Shown here: one piece after another, positions 34,386 to 43,254 of the stretch
Numbering within the stretch: the stretch's first letter is position 1
Layout: each line of letters begins with the position of its first letter
Origin: Flavimaribacter sp039888615
GTDB lineage: Bacteria > Pseudomonadota > Alphaproteobacteria > Rhizobiales > Rhizobiaceae
DNA: 64,000 bases
Assembly: GCA_039888615.1 (NCBI GenBank)
Contig: JBDQQS010000006.1
Direction: 5' to 3' (one strand)
Translations under genes and position numbers: made by a program
Notes under the pieces: model-generated
Seen by the model: only the letters and a program-made list of their open reading frames with translations
Told to the model about the DNA's origin: nothing
Databases searched by the model: none

Positions 34386-35248
34386 TCGTAGCCACTCCGG
34401 CCCATGATCCCCGTCGGTTTGAAGATCAGCAGAAGAATGAGAAGCGCGAAGGCGATGGTCAGCCCGTGCTGCGGGCCGATAAACAGCGCTCCGAAGCTCT
34501 GGATGACGCCGAGGGCCAGGCCGCCGACCATGGCGCCGGCAATGCTGCCCAGCCCGCCGAGAACGCAGACGACAAAGGCGATGCCGAGGAAATCGGTCGA
34601 TGCGAGCGGCGATATCGGAAAGATGAGGCTGAGAAGGCTTCCGGCTGCGCCGGCCATCAGCGCGCCGATGCCGAAGGTGAGCGCGTAGACGCGGTTGACG
34701 TTCACGCCCATCAGCGCCGCTGCCTCCCGGTCCATGCGCACGGCCACGATCGCGCGGCCCATGCGGGAGCGTATCAGGACCACGTAAAGCAGGCCGGTTA
34801 GCGCCGCAGCCAGCAGCATGGCGTAGAGACGGCTGAGCGGAATAACCAGGCCGCCGACAATGGCGCTGCCGAATGGCGATTCCAGCCGGACCGTGCGGTA
34901 GTCGGCCGAGAAGGCGAGAAGCATGCCGTTATTGAGCAACAGGTCGAGACCGAAGGTCAGCACCAGCGTCGTCAGAACCGGAGCGCCGACCACGCGATTG
35001 ATTAGTCCGATCTGTAGCAGGTAACCGAGCGCGAACAGAACGCCGCCGGCCAGCACGATCGAGGCGAACGGATGGACGCCCAGATGCACGTAGGCGAAAT
35101 AGGCGACGTAGGATCCAAGCACGACGAAGGAGCCGTGCATGATGTTGATGACGTTCAGAACGCCCCAGACCAGCGAGAAGCCTACCGCGATGCACGCGTA
35201 GAGTCCGCCGAGCATGAGCCCGTTCAGGAGGATCTGGATATAAAGCAT
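34382..35248 (-). CDS. livH: Branched-chain amino acid-type ABC transporter permease LivH
   Basis: A 288-residue permease starting MLYIQILLNGLMLGGLYACIAVG-like (LivH pattern), with GVLNVINIMHGSFVVLGSYVAY and the VRMDREAAALMGVNVNRVYALTF coupling loop. It forms the membrane channel with LivM. It follows the binding-protein gene after a 68-bp gap that holds a hairpin. Confidence 0.92.
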   Translation of the reverse strand: MLYIQILLNGLMLGGLYACIAVGFSLVWGVLNVINIMHGSFVVLGSYVAYFAYVHLGVHPFASIVLAGGVLFALGYLLQIGLINRVVGAPVLTTLVLTFGLDLLLNNGMLLAFSADYRTVRLESPFGSAIVGGLVIPLSRLYAMLLAAALTGLLYVVLIRSRMGRAIVAVRMDREAAALMGVNVNRVYALTFGIGALMAGAAGSLLSLIFPISPLASTDFLGIAFVVCVLGGLGSIAGAMVGGLALGVIQSFGALFIGPQHGLTIAFALLILLLIFKPTGIMGRSGYE

Positions 35249-35277
35249 TGCGAGTGCGCCGGATAAGAGGAGTAGCC

Positions 35278-35301
35278 CGCGAGCCGCACGGCCCGCGGGA
35301 T
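35278..35301 (-). terminator. Hairpin between the binding-protein and livH genes
   Basis: CCCGCG (35278-35283) pairs with CGCGGG (35296-35301) across a 12-base loop, with no T run. A partial attenuator that lets the binding protein be made in excess is the likely role. Confidence 0.4.
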
Positions 35302-35316
35302 TTCGACGGATTCAGC

Positions 35317-36528
35317 TTACTTGATATCGCCGTAGTGCATGTCGGACTGCTTGATCGCATCCGGATAGATAACCTTGGGCTCTCCGTCCTGGATCTGGAA
35401 GACCGGCGGCTCGAGCGAGGTGATCTGGCCGTTTTCGCCAAACTTGACCGGGCCATAGAAGGTCATCACGTCGAGGCCGGCCAGCGCGTCGCGCACGGCC
35501 TGCGGGTCGATGCTGCCGGCCTTTTCGATGGCGATCTGCAGGATATCGCCTGCGGCGCTCGCCGAAGCTTCGGCATAGTCGGGCGTTGATCCGTAGGTTT
35601 CTTCGAAAGCCGCGATATAGTTGGCGGTGGAGCCGAATACGCCTTCGCCGTCATAGGATACGGCGGGATGCCACCAGGCCGCGCTCGATACGTTGTCGGC
35701 GGAGCTGCCGCTGGCTTCGATGAACTCGCGATAGGCGGGGCCGGCGATCATCGTCAGCACTTTCGGCGAGACGCCGAGTTCGGACATTTGACGCCGGATC
35801 AGGATGAGATCGTTGATGTAGCCGGTCGCAAACACCCAGTCCGGCTGCGACTGGCGCATCAGGGTGAGCGCTGACGCGTGATCGACGGTGCCGATCGCAT
35901 ATTCGTCGAAGGAGACGATCTCGAAGCCGTTGTCATTCGCCGAGCCTTCCATTTCCTTGGCGATCGCCAGCGGGAAAAGGTCGTTACGGGCGTAGATCGC
36001 GACTGTCTTCACGTCTTCATCGGAGTCGGCAACGATCTTCGCCAGCGGGTCGGTCAGGGTGCCGTTCGGCGTGAAAGTGCCGAACAGGAACTTGTAGCCC
36101 TGGTCATAGACCTGTTCGGAGGACGCCGTGGCGGCGATGGTCGGTATCTGGTAGCGCTCGGAAACGCTGCTGGCGGCTTTGGCGGCGCCGGAGCCGAAGG
36201 GCGAGAACAGGAAGTTGACTTCGTCCTCGGTGATCAGGCGCTCGGCCGACTGGACGGCGCGCGGGGTGTTGGATTCGTAATCGACGTAAACAATCTCGAC
36301 AGTGTAGGTCTTGCCGTCGACTTCGATGCCGCCGGCTTCGTTGACCTTGCTGGCCCACAGATCGTAGCCGCGCTTCTGTTTTTCACCTTCCGGCGAGAGC
36401 GGGCCTGTCAGCGGCAGCGGGGCGCCGACCTTGATGACATCCTCGGCCTGTGCGGCGCCGAACGTCGCGGTTGCCAGCATAACGCCTGCTATTGCGCTGC
36501 CGAGCAGTGAAGTCGCAAATCCACGCAT
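35317..36528 (-). CDS. livK: Branched-chain amino acid-type ABC transporter substrate-binding protein
   Basis: A 403-residue periplasmic binding protein of the LivK/amide-binding type. The signal peptide (LLGSAIAGVMLATATFGAAQA) ends before EDVIKVGAPLPLTGPLS. The mature part follows the Peripla_BP_6 fold, for example ERLITEDEVNFLFSPFGSG and VATGYINDL-like lobes. AGGAG lies just before the ATG. It leads the leftward operon and is followed by LivHMGF, ALDH, AspDH and the CnbZ-like gene. The ligand is not determined; an amino or aromatic acid fits the enzymes. Confidence 0.9.
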   Translation of the reverse strand: MRGFATSLLGSAIAGVMLATATFGAAQAEDVIKVGAPLPLTGPLSPEGEKQKRGYDLWASKVNEAGGIEVDGKTYTVEIVYVDYESNTPRAVQSAERLITEDEVNFLFSPFGSGAAKAASSVSERYQIPTIAATASSEQVYDQGYKFLFGTFTPNGTLTDPLAKIVADSDEDVKTVAIYARNDLFPLAIAKEMEGSANDNGFEIVSFDEYAIGTVDHASALTLMRQSQPDWVFATGYINDLILIRRQMSELGVSPKVLTMIAGPAYREFIEASGSSADNVSSAAWWHPAVSYDGEGVFGSTANYIAAFEETYGSTPDYAEASASAAGDILQIAIEKAGSIDPQAVRDALAGLDVMTFYGPVKFGENGQITSLEPPVFQIQDGEPKVIYPDAIKQSDMHYGDIK

Positions 36529-36585
36529 TGAATTCTCCTTTGTTTTTAAGTTCCCGATGCGTGATGTTATTGGCCGGAGGCGTTC

Positions 36586-37524
36586 CTAGGAAGCGTTAAC
36601 ATCAGCACGCGGCGTTGCGAAAATTGCAACATCACCGTGGTCACTTGCGAGCGACACAATGGTTTGAACGAGGCCCTGGGCGGCGAGCGTGGGTTCGATT
36701 TCGGCGTGTTTGCAGATGTGGGCCTTGGCCTTTGTCAGGGCGGTGTCGGCAAGCGGCACAGCGACGAGCTGTTTTGTGGCAAGCTCGCGCTCGCATGCGA
36801 AAGCCGGCATGAAGGCTACGCCCATCTCGTGCAGGGCGAATTGTCTGAGCATATCGATAGAGTTGGTTTCGAGCCGGATATTGACGTCGAACTGGCTGGA
36901 CTTCAGGACATGATCGACGAGATGGCGGATGCCGAAGGACGGATCGGGCAGGCCGATCGGCTCTGCGACAAGATCCGAGAACGCCAGGATCTTGCGAGCA
37001 GCCATCGGGTGGTGTGGCGCCATGATTGCGTGCAGCGGCTGCTGGATGGTGGCGAGCGCCACCACATTGTGACGTGGAAAGGGATGAAACGATATGCCGA
37101 TGTCGCACCGGTCTTCCGCGACTGCCTGCATGACGTCGTCGGTTCCCGCGATGCAGACTTCGTAGGTAATGCCCGGATATTGTCGGCAGAAGGCGTCGAG
37201 CGCGCGCGGCAGCAAGCCGCCGATCATGCCTTCGACAGTGTAGATGCAGACATGGCCGCTGTGCAGCCCCTTGAGCGCATCGATCGACGTCTTGACCCGC
37301 TGCATTTCGCGCGCGCGGCCCTGCACGAAACGAGCGACGACCTCGCCGGCCGGCGTCAGCTTGACGCCCTGCGGGTGCCGGACGATGAGTTCCGTGCCGA
37401 ACATGTGCTCCAGTTTCTGGATCTGCCGGCTGATTGACGACGCCGAAACATGCAGCCGTTCGGCCGCCTGGCGGATGGATCCGAGCCGAACGACCTCGTT
37501 GAAATAGGATAGCGCAGTGTCCAT
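36586..37524 (-). CDS. LysR family transcriptional regulator
   Basis: A 312-residue LysR regulator starting MDTALSYFNEVVRLGSIRQAAERLHVSAS (helix-turn-helix at about residues 14-35), with the effector domain from about 88. I use the ATG at 37524; the frame extends to 37578 without LysR-like sequence. It lies 57 bp upstream of the livK start on the same strand, so it may lead or be cotranscribed with the Liv block, and it diverges from the MarR gene. Confidence 0.88.
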   Translation of the reverse strand: MDTALSYFNEVVRLGSIRQAAERLHVSASSISRQIQKLEHMFGTELIVRHPQGVKLTPAGEVVARFVQGRAREMQRVKTSIDALKGLHSGHVCIYTVEGMIGGLLPRALDAFCRQYPGITYEVCIAGTDDVMQAVAEDRCDIGISFHPFPRHNVVALATIQQPLHAIMAPHHPMAARKILAFSDLVAEPIGLPDPSFGIRHLVDHVLKSSQFDVNIRLETNSIDMLRQFALHEMGVAFMPAFACERELATKQLVAVPLADTALTKAKAHICKHAEIEPTLAAQGLVQTIVSLASDHGDVAIFATPRADVNAS

Positions 37525-37611
37525 GACCGGCTCCAGATTGATTGCGGGCTTAACAAACGGGAATTGCAGCGGAAACACAATGTCGGAACCGGCTGCGGGA
37601 ATGGTATTGTC

Positions 37612-37631
37612 TATCGTGTATATACACGATA
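37612..37631. promoter_or_regulatory. 20-bp perfect palindrome before the MarR gene (probable autoregulatory operator)
   Basis: TATCGTGTATATACACGATA is a perfect, uninterrupted 20-bp palindrome that ends 10 bases before the MarR start codon at 37642. Position and symmetry fit a homodimeric MarR operator. It also lies within the divergent promoter of the LysR gene. Confidence 0.75.
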
Positions 37632-37641
37632 TGATTTACGT

Positions 37642-38076
37642 ATGACCACCGTGGACCCGATCGAGAACTCCTTCAACGATTGCCTGCTGATGAACACCAT
37701 CAGAACGGCGCGGATATTGACGCGGAGATATGACAATCGCATCCGGTCGTTCGGCGTAACGGTCGTGCAGTTTTCGGTTCTGATGACGATACGCCGGCAT
37801 CGCGACGAAGCTATCAACGCGCTTGCCGGCCGCATCGCAATGGAGCGTTCGACCCTGACCCGTAACGTCGATGTTCTCGTCAGGAAAGGCCTTGTCAAAA
37901 AGCAGAACAGCGGCAGGGGAAACGCCAAGGTCTGTCGTTTGACGACGGACGGGGAACGGCTGCTTGACGAGCTCATTCCCTACTGGTCCGCGGCAAGGCA
38001 GGAACTGCGAACGCGACTGGGCGACACGAATGGCGACGACCTGCTGAGGTTCCTTCGGGCGATGGGAAACGGCTGA
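37642..38076 (+). CDS. MarR family transcriptional regulator
   Basis: A 144-residue winged-helix regulator. The MarR core is visible: FGVTVVQFSVLMTIRRH near residue 35, the recognition segment LAGRIAMERSTLTRNVDVLVRKGLV near 65, and the wing KVCRLTTDGERLLDEL near 95. The ATG at 37642 lacks a good Shine-Dalgarno and lies only 10 bases past the palindrome, so a leaderless message is possible. It precedes the ketoacyl synthase gene by 39 bp and probably controls it. Confidence 0.85.
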   Translation: MTTVDPIENSFNDCLLMNTIRTARILTRRYDNRIRSFGVTVVQFSVLMTIRRHRDEAINALAGRIAMERSTLTRNVDVLVRKGLVKKQNSGRGNAKVCRLTTDGERLLDELIPYWSAARQELRTRLGDTNGDDLLRFLRAMGNG

Positions 38077-38115
38077 CATCAAATTACGAGGACGAAAAGA
38101 AGTGGAGACGAACGA

Positions 38116-39384
38116 ATGAGCGACGACCCGATCGTGGTGACAGGTCTCGGCGCGGTTTCGCCGCTGGGCGTGGGCGTGGACGTGAACTGGCGGCGCCTGA
38201 CGGCGGGAAAAAGCGGCGTCGTCTCCAACACGCGCTTCGATGTAGCGGACTACGCCTGCAAAATCGCCGGGCTGGTCCCCGCGAAATCGGACGATCCGGA
38301 AGGTTTCGATCCGCTGGACTTCGTGGATCAAAAGGATCTCAAGAAGACGGACACGTTTATCCACTACGCGCTGGCGGCGACGCAGGAGGCTGTGGATCAG
38401 TCCGGATGGGCGCCTGACGCGGAAACTGAAAAGTCGCGCACGGCTGTCATCATCGCGACCGGCGTCGGCGGACTGCCGGCGATTACAAACGCCGTCAACG
38501 TCGTCCAGGAGCGCGGGCCGCGCAGGCTCTCGCCCTTCGTCGTCCCATCCTTCCTGCCCAATCTCGCTTCAGGGCATGTTTCAATCCGCTACGGCTTCAA
38601 GGGTCCGATCGGCTGTCCGGTCACCGCATGCGCCGCGTCCGCCCAGGCGATCGGAGACGGCATGCGGCTGATCCTGAACGGCGAGGCCGATGTCGCCGTC
38701 TGCGGCGGTTCGGACGCCTGCGTCGATCCGGTGGGGATCGGCGGTTTTGGCGCCGCGCGCGCTCTGTCCACCGGCTTCAACGACGAACCGCATCGCGCGT
38801 CGCGCCCCTTCGACAAGCAGCATGACGGCTTCGTTCTTTCCGAAGGCGCGGCGACGATTGTCATCGAGCGGCTGAGCCATGCGCAGGCGCGGGGCGCTAA
38901 GCCGATCGCCGTGCTTGCCGGCTATGGCACGAGTTCCGACGCCTATCACGTGACGGCCGGGTGTCCCGATGGGGAAGGAGCGGCGCGGGCGATGCGTCTC
39001 GCCCTGCAGATGGCGGGGATTGCGCCGGCGGCGATCGACTACGTCAACGCGCACAGCACGTCGACGCCGGTGGGCGACGCGGCCGAGATCGCCGCCATTC
39101 GCGCGGTCTTTCCCGATCGCGGCAAGGATCTTGCGGTCACGTCCACCAAGTCGGCGACCGGACATCTTCTGGGCGCGGCGGGCGCACTGGAAGCCGTCTA
39201 TTCCATACTGGCCTTGCGCGACGGCGTGGTTCCTCCGGGCCTGAACATCGAAGACCCGGAACCGGACGCTGACGTCTTCGATCTTGCGCCGAACGCAGCG
39301 AAATCGAAGCAACTCGACTACGTGCTGTCGAATGGATTCGGCTTCGGCGGTGTGAACGCCAGCCTGGTCTTCCGTCGTGCGTAG
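38116..39384 (+). CDS. Beta-ketoacyl-ACP synthase II (FabF)-like enzyme
   Basis: A 422-residue condensing enzyme of the FabF type. The nucleophile is Cys172 (VTACAASAQAIG), and the two catalytic histidines are in VNAHSTSTPVGD near 313 and KSATGHLLGAAG near 350. The conserved GFGGVNASL closes the fold. No acyl carrier protein, fabG or malonyl transferase is adjacent, so it is not the housekeeping fab cluster. It may make a specialised acyl chain (lipid modification) under the upstream MarR regulator. The opening GDDPIVVTGLGAVSPLG fits the start at 38116. Confidence 0.88.
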   Translation: MSDDPIVVTGLGAVSPLGVGVDVNWRRLTAGKSGVVSNTRFDVADYACKIAGLVPAKSDDPEGFDPLDFVDQKDLKKTDTFIHYALAATQEAVDQSGWAPDAETEKSRTAVIIATGVGGLPAITNAVNVVQERGPRRLSPFVVPSFLPNLASGHVSIRYGFKGPIGCPVTACAASAQAIGDGMRLILNGEADVAVCGGSDACVDPVGIGGFGAARALSTGFNDEPHRASRPFDKQHDGFVLSEGAATIVIERLSHAQARGAKPIAVLAGYGTSSDAYHVTAGCPDGEGAARAMRLALQMAGIAPAAIDYVNAHSTSTPVGDAAEIAAIRAVFPDRGKDLAVTSTKSATGHLLGAAGALEAVYSILALRDGVVPPGLNIEDPEPDADVFDLAPNAAKSKQLDYVLSNGFGFGGVNASLVFRRA

Positions 39385-39390
39385 TGAAGA

Positions 39391-40257
39391 TCAGAGTCCC
39401 TGTTCGAGCCTGCGCCATTCGGAGGGCGGGCGGCCGATCACGCGCTTGAAATCCCGGCTCAGGTGATAGGCGTCGAAAAAGCCGCAGTCGAATGCGATCT
39501 CCGAGAGCGTCCTGCTGCTTTCCAGGAGCAGGCGCTGCGCCATGGCGAGCCGGGCGCGGCGCAGATAGGCGCGCGGCGTCGTGGCGAAATGCTTCTGGAA
39601 CAGGCGGCGGAGCTGCGACGAACTCATGCCTGCGTAGCGTTGCATGTCGTCTGACGACCATGGCGCTTCCGGATTGGCCATGATGGCGGTGTGGAGCCGG
39701 CTGAGCGCCGGCGGCAGACTGGGTCGGACTGCCGAATCGCGCTGGCGCGCAAGCAGGCGCAACAGATCCGCGACATCGGCGTTCAGCCGGAGATCCGCGT
39801 CGGCAGAGCGCGCGGCCATGGTGTCGAAGAGACGATGGAACCAGGCGATCATCTCGCCGCTTTCCGCGATCGTCATGCGCGGTCGGCCGGCGCCGAACAG
39901 TCGTCGCCGCAGCGCCGGATTATCCGGCCCGTACATGCGCAACCACATCACAGACCACGGATGTCTCTCGTCCGCGCGATGCGAATGCGGCGCTTCGCCC
40001 GGTATCCAGACCAGTTGACCCTGGCCGACATCGAATGTCTTTCCGTCGATCTCGACCGTACCCTTGCCGGATAGGCAGTAAATGACGTCGTCGCCCGGGC
40101 ACTCGAGCCGTGAGACGCCGCCGCCGGGCGCAGAATCCAGCCAGCCGGACCGCAGGACGGTGAAGAACGCCCCATGCATGGCGACGTCCGGCAGATAATG
40201 ATGGCTGGCGCGCACTCTCGCGGTCAGGCGTACGGAATTCATGCGCGTTTTATACAT
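39391..40257 (-). CDS. AraC family transcriptional regulator with cupin domain
   Basis: A 288-residue AraC/XylS regulator: an N-terminal cupin ligand domain (about residues 25-130, YCLSGKGTVEIDGKTF) and two C-terminal helix-turn-helices (about 195-285, SSDDMQRYAGMSSSQLRRLF and LSEIAFDCGFFDAYHLSRDFKR). An internal ATG at 40242 is an alternative start; neither has a strong ribosome site. It diverges from the PhyH-rbs operon and is its most likely activator, sensing a sugar or glycoside. Confidence 0.88.
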   Translation of the reverse strand: MYKTRMNSVRLTARVRASHHYLPDVAMHGAFFTVLRSGWLDSAPGGGVSRLECPGDDVIYCLSGKGTVEIDGKTFDVGQGQLVWIPGEAPHSHRADERHPWSVMWLRMYGPDNPALRRRLFGAGRPRMTIAESGEMIAWFHRLFDTMAARSADADLRLNADVADLLRLLARQRDSAVRPSLPPALSRLHTAIMANPEAPWSSDDMQRYAGMSSSQLRRLFQKHFATTPRAYLRRARLAMAQRLLLESSRTLSEIAFDCGFFDAYHLSRDFKRVIGRPPSEWRRLEQGL

Positions 40258-40357
40258 CTAATTTGTCGCAGCGTCCATTTTGTTCATATGTGTCGAATGT
40301 CAGATTGCGTAGAAGAGGTCGCGGCGTCGCGACCGGAGGACACTTTGGGAGGAAGGC
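40258..40357. promoter_or_regulatory. Divergent AraC/phyH promoter region with direct repeats
   Basis: In this 100-bp gap TGTCG occurs at 40264 and 40291, each followed by a similar GTC-containing stretch, giving two 27-bp-spaced half sites in direct orientation. AraC-type activators bind direct repeats, but the spacing is longer than usual, so this is tentative. Confidence 0.25.
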
Positions 40358-41122
40358 ATGCTGGTTCCAAGCAGATCGGAAATGCGCGCGTATGAAGTCG
40401 ATGGCTATTATGTGCGCAAAGGATTTCTGTCCGAGGCGGAAGTCGGCGATTTCCGCGACAATGCGCGGCGGCAGCTGGAAGCCGAAAGCGCCGCTGGCGG
40501 CGTCATGGAAAAAGGCGACAAAGCCGGCAACAAGACGCTTCTCAAGCTCTGGAATACCGCTGGAGACGACAAATACGGCCTGCTTGCCCGTGACGAGCGC
40601 CTGGCGCGGCTGGCGGAAGCACTGATCGGCAACGATGTCTACCTCTACAGCCACAAGATGACGATGAAGCAGCCGCGCGAGGGCGGCGCCTGGGAATGGC
40701 ATCAGGATTTCGGCTACTGGTACAACAATGGCTGCCTGTCGCCGGAAATGCTCTCGGTTTTCATTGCCCTGGACCCCTCCAACAAGGCGAATGGGTGTCT
40801 GCAGGTGCTGAAGGGCTCACACATTCTGGGCCGTCTGGATCATATTCGCGAGGACGGCCAGACGAATGTGGACAAGCCTTACCTGAACGCTGCGGTTGAG
40901 CGTTTTGAACATGTCTATGTGGAAATGGAAGCTGGCGACGCGCTGGTGTTTCATTCAAACCTGCTGCACCGCTCCGACGCCAATACGAGCGACACCTATC
41001 GCTGGGGCTATATCTGCTCCTATAACGCGGTGCATAACGCTCCCTTCAAGCGCGAGCGCGATTACGGAAATTACGAGGAACTGAGAACCGTTCCGGCGGG
41101 CAGCTTCCTTAAAGCGTCATGA
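40358..41122 (+). CDS. Phytanoyl-CoA dioxygenase (PhyH) family Fe(II)/2-oxoglutarate oxygenase
   Basis: A 254-residue cupin-fold oxygenase. The iron-binding triad is His115-x-Asp117 (WEWHQDFGYW) and His204 (SNLLHRSDAN), and the 2-oxoglutarate-binding arginine likely follows in DTYRWGY. PhyH enzymes hydroxylate aliphatic or alicyclic carbons. It is the first gene of an operon with a ribose-type importer, ribokinase, RbsD, a PanB-like protein and DeoC; the permease start overlaps its stop (ATGA at 41119). The context suggests oxidative trimming of a modified sugar or nucleoside and not fatty-acid work. Confidence 0.85.
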   Translation: MLVPSRSEMRAYEVDGYYVRKGFLSEAEVGDFRDNARRQLEAESAAGGVMEKGDKAGNKTLLKLWNTAGDDKYGLLARDERLARLAEALIGNDVYLYSHKMTMKQPREGGAWEWHQDFGYWYNNGCLSPEMLSVFIALDPSNKANGCLQVLKGSHILGRLDHIREDGQTNVDKPYLNAAVERFEHVYVEMEAGDALVFHSNLLHRSDANTSDTYRWGYICSYNAVHNAPFKRERDYGNYEELRTVPAGSFLKAS

Positions 41123-42186
41123 GCGACGGCGCGGATACGCATCGCGCAGGAGAGGCAATGGGCATGCGGAGCAGACGCGGCGTCGACAACGATGGCGCGT
41201 CGCTGCGCAGCCGGATCGCCCGGCTGGCAGGCGCTAAGGAGACCGGCGTGTTCCTTGCGCTGGTTGTCATGTGCATTTTTCTGTCTGTCACGACCGACGG
41301 GTTTCTCACGACCGTCAATCTCCTGAATGTCGGCCGGCAAATCTCCCTGCTTGGCATCATGGCGATCGGCATGACATTCGTACTGATTTCCGGCGAGATC
41401 GATCTGTCGGTTGGCTCCACCTATGCATTGGCGGGTCTTAGCACCGGTATGCTGATCGTGTTGGGCTGGGGCCTGTTTCCGGCGCTGGTGCTGGGCTTGA
41501 TGTGCGGGGCGGGCATCGGCGTCATCAACGGTCTTCTGTCGACCTATGGGCGGCTTCCGTCGCTGATCGCGACGCTGGGCATGCTGTCGATCGTGCGCGG
41601 AACTGCGCTGCTGATGACCGGCGGCAAGCCGGTGACGGTCAATGAGCGCAACGGCGCCGATCCCGACACACTCGCCGCCTTCGAGGCGATGGGGCAGGGC
41701 TATCTCTTCGGCGCCATTCCAATGCAGCTCGTGTTCTTTGCAGCGGTCGCAGCCCTTGGCTGGCTGCTCCTGTCGCGCACGGCCTTCGGCTTTCGCGTGT
41801 TCGCCGTCGGCGGCAGCGCCAAGGCGGCGCGGGTTTCGGGAATACACGTCCAGACAGTGAAGATCTGGGCGTTCGTCATCATGGGCGTGCTCGCCGCTTT
41901 GGCCGGCATTCTGTCGATGGCGTTTCTGCCAAGCGGGCAGGCGGGGCGGACCGGCCTTGGCCTGGAGCTTGATGTGATTGCAGCGGTTGTCGTCGGCGGC
42001 GCATCGCTTGCGGGAGGAATAGGCACGGTGCTGGGCACCGTGCTCGGAGTTCTGATCATTGGCGTTCTTCGCAACGGCCTGGTGTTGCTCGGCGTATCGC
42101 CCTTCACCCAGGAAGTCATGATCGGGCTGGTGATCATCGTCGCCGTTGCCATTGACAAATGGAGCACCAGATCGAGATCGGCCTAG
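41119..42186 (+). CDS. Ribose-type sugar ABC transporter permease
   Basis: A 355-residue RbsC-type permease with eight to ten hydrophobic helices and the family pattern GMTFVLISGEIDLSVGSTYALAG near residue 90, plus GGSAKAARVSGIHVQTVKIW in the coupling loop. A hydrophilic N-terminus of about 30 residues precedes the first helix. It overlaps the PhyH gene. RbsC-type channels carry ribose, xylose, allose, autoinducer-2 or nucleoside-like sugars. Confidence 0.9.
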   Translation: MSDGADTHRAGEAMGMRSRRGVDNDGASLRSRIARLAGAKETGVFLALVVMCIFLSVTTDGFLTTVNLLNVGRQISLLGIMAIGMTFVLISGEIDLSVGSTYALAGLSTGMLIVLGWGLFPALVLGLMCGAGIGVINGLLSTYGRLPSLIATLGMLSIVRGTALLMTGGKPVTVNERNGADPDTLAAFEAMGQGYLFGAIPMQLVFFAAVAALGWLLLSRTAFGFRVFAVGGSAKAARVSGIHVQTVKIWAFVIMGVLAALAGILSMAFLPSGQAGRTGLGLELDVIAAVVVGGASLAGGIGTVLGTVLGVLIIGVLRNGLVLLGVSPFTQEVMIGLVIIVAVAIDKWSTRSRSA

Positions 42187-42225
42187 AGGGAGTCCTGGCC
42201 GTAACAACCCCAAAGGGAGGAAACT

Positions 42226-43200
42226 ATGAGAAGCAGATTTCTGATAACGACGGCAATCGCCGCGCTGGCGTTTGGCGCAGCGCCCGCGAGCGCCGATCCG
42301 GCCAAGGTCACGGACTTTAATCTTGCGCCGCGGATCGCCGAAAACGTCAAGTCGGGCGAGCCACTCAACATCTTCGTGTCCTATCACGACGTGTCGAACG
42401 AGTTTTCGCCCTTCGTGAAGGCGGGCGTGGAACGCGCCGATTCCGAGGACGGCGTCAACGCGCGTTTTATCGGACCCGTGGGCGCTGACGCCGATGGCCA
42501 GATTTCCGAAATCGAGACGCTGATGGGCCAGATGGACGGCCTCGCCATTTCCTCGGTGAGCTCCGACGCCCTTGCGCCGCTCATAAACCGGGTGATGGAA
42601 GCAGGCATTCCGGTGGTCACCTACAACACCGACAACGCCGACAGCAATCGCCTGGTCTTCGCCGGTCAGGACCTCGTTCAGTCGGGCCGTGAAGCCGGAA
42701 AGCTGATGGGTGAAGTTCTGGACGGCAAGGGCAAGGTGATGATCACGACGCTCGACGCCGCGGCGCAATGGTCTCTCGACCGGGAAAACGGCGCCCGCGA
42801 AGCGCTCGAGAAATTCCCGGATATCGAGGTTGTCCGCACGCTCAACACCGGAACCGATCCGCAGGAGATCTACTCGGCGATCGAAAACGCCATGCTGTCG
42901 GATTCATCGATCACCGGCATTCTGTCACTGGAGTGCTGCTCGACGCCTGCCGCCGGCGAATGGGTCAAGCGCAACGGCAAGACGGGCGACGTCAAGATCG
43001 TCGGTTTCGACCTTCTCGACCAGACAGTGGAACTGGTGTCCGACGGCGTGATCCAGGCGACCATCGACCAGGCGCCGGAGCGTCAGGGTTATGAGGCTGT
43101 CAACCTGCTGGTCAAGTTCCTGAAGGGCGAGACCATCGACGACCTCGACACCGGCGTTGGCGTCTATACGCCTGAAACCATCTCGAAAGTGATGCAGTAG
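42226..43200 (+). CDS. Ribose-type sugar ABC transporter substrate-binding protein
   Basis: A 324-residue periplasmic receptor of the RbsB type. The signal peptide (RSRFLITTAIAALAFGAAPASA) ends before DPAKVTDF. The two-lobed sugar-binding fold shows GQISEIETLMGQMDGLAISS, VVTYNTDNADSNRLVFAG and VKIVGFDLLDQTVELVSDG. A hairpin downstream may raise its expression above the other subunits. Confidence 0.9.
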   Translation: MRSRFLITTAIAALAFGAAPASADPAKVTDFNLAPRIAENVKSGEPLNIFVSYHDVSNEFSPFVKAGVERADSEDGVNARFIGPVGADADGQISEIETLMGQMDGLAISSVSSDALAPLINRVMEAGIPVVTYNTDNADSNRLVFAGQDLVQSGREAGKLMGEVLDGKGKVMITTLDAAAQWSLDRENGAREALEKFPDIEVVRTLNTGTDPQEIYSAIENAMLSDSSITGILSLECCSTPAAGEWVKRNGKTGDVKIVGFDLLDQTVELVSDGVIQATIDQAPERQGYEAVNLLVKFLKGETIDDLDTGVGVYTPETISKVMQ

Positions 43201-43207
43201 TACGGGC

Positions 43208-43233
43208 GTCGGCCGGCCTTTGCGCCGGCCGAC
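43208..43233 (+). terminator. Intra-operon hairpin after the binding-protein gene
   Basis: Perfect 10-bp arms GTCGGCCGGC (43208-43217) and GCCGGCCGAC (43224-43233) around a six-base loop, in the 54-bp gap before the ATPase gene, without a T run. Likely an mRNA-stabilising attenuator. Confidence 0.6.
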
Positions 43234-43254
43234 CTTCCGCTGACAAGGTGTCGA

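Noticed and set aside
38116..39384. Ketoacyl synthase as sign of a polyketide or fatty-acid cluster
   Set aside because: There is no carrier protein, acyltransferase, ketoreductase or other partner gene nearby.
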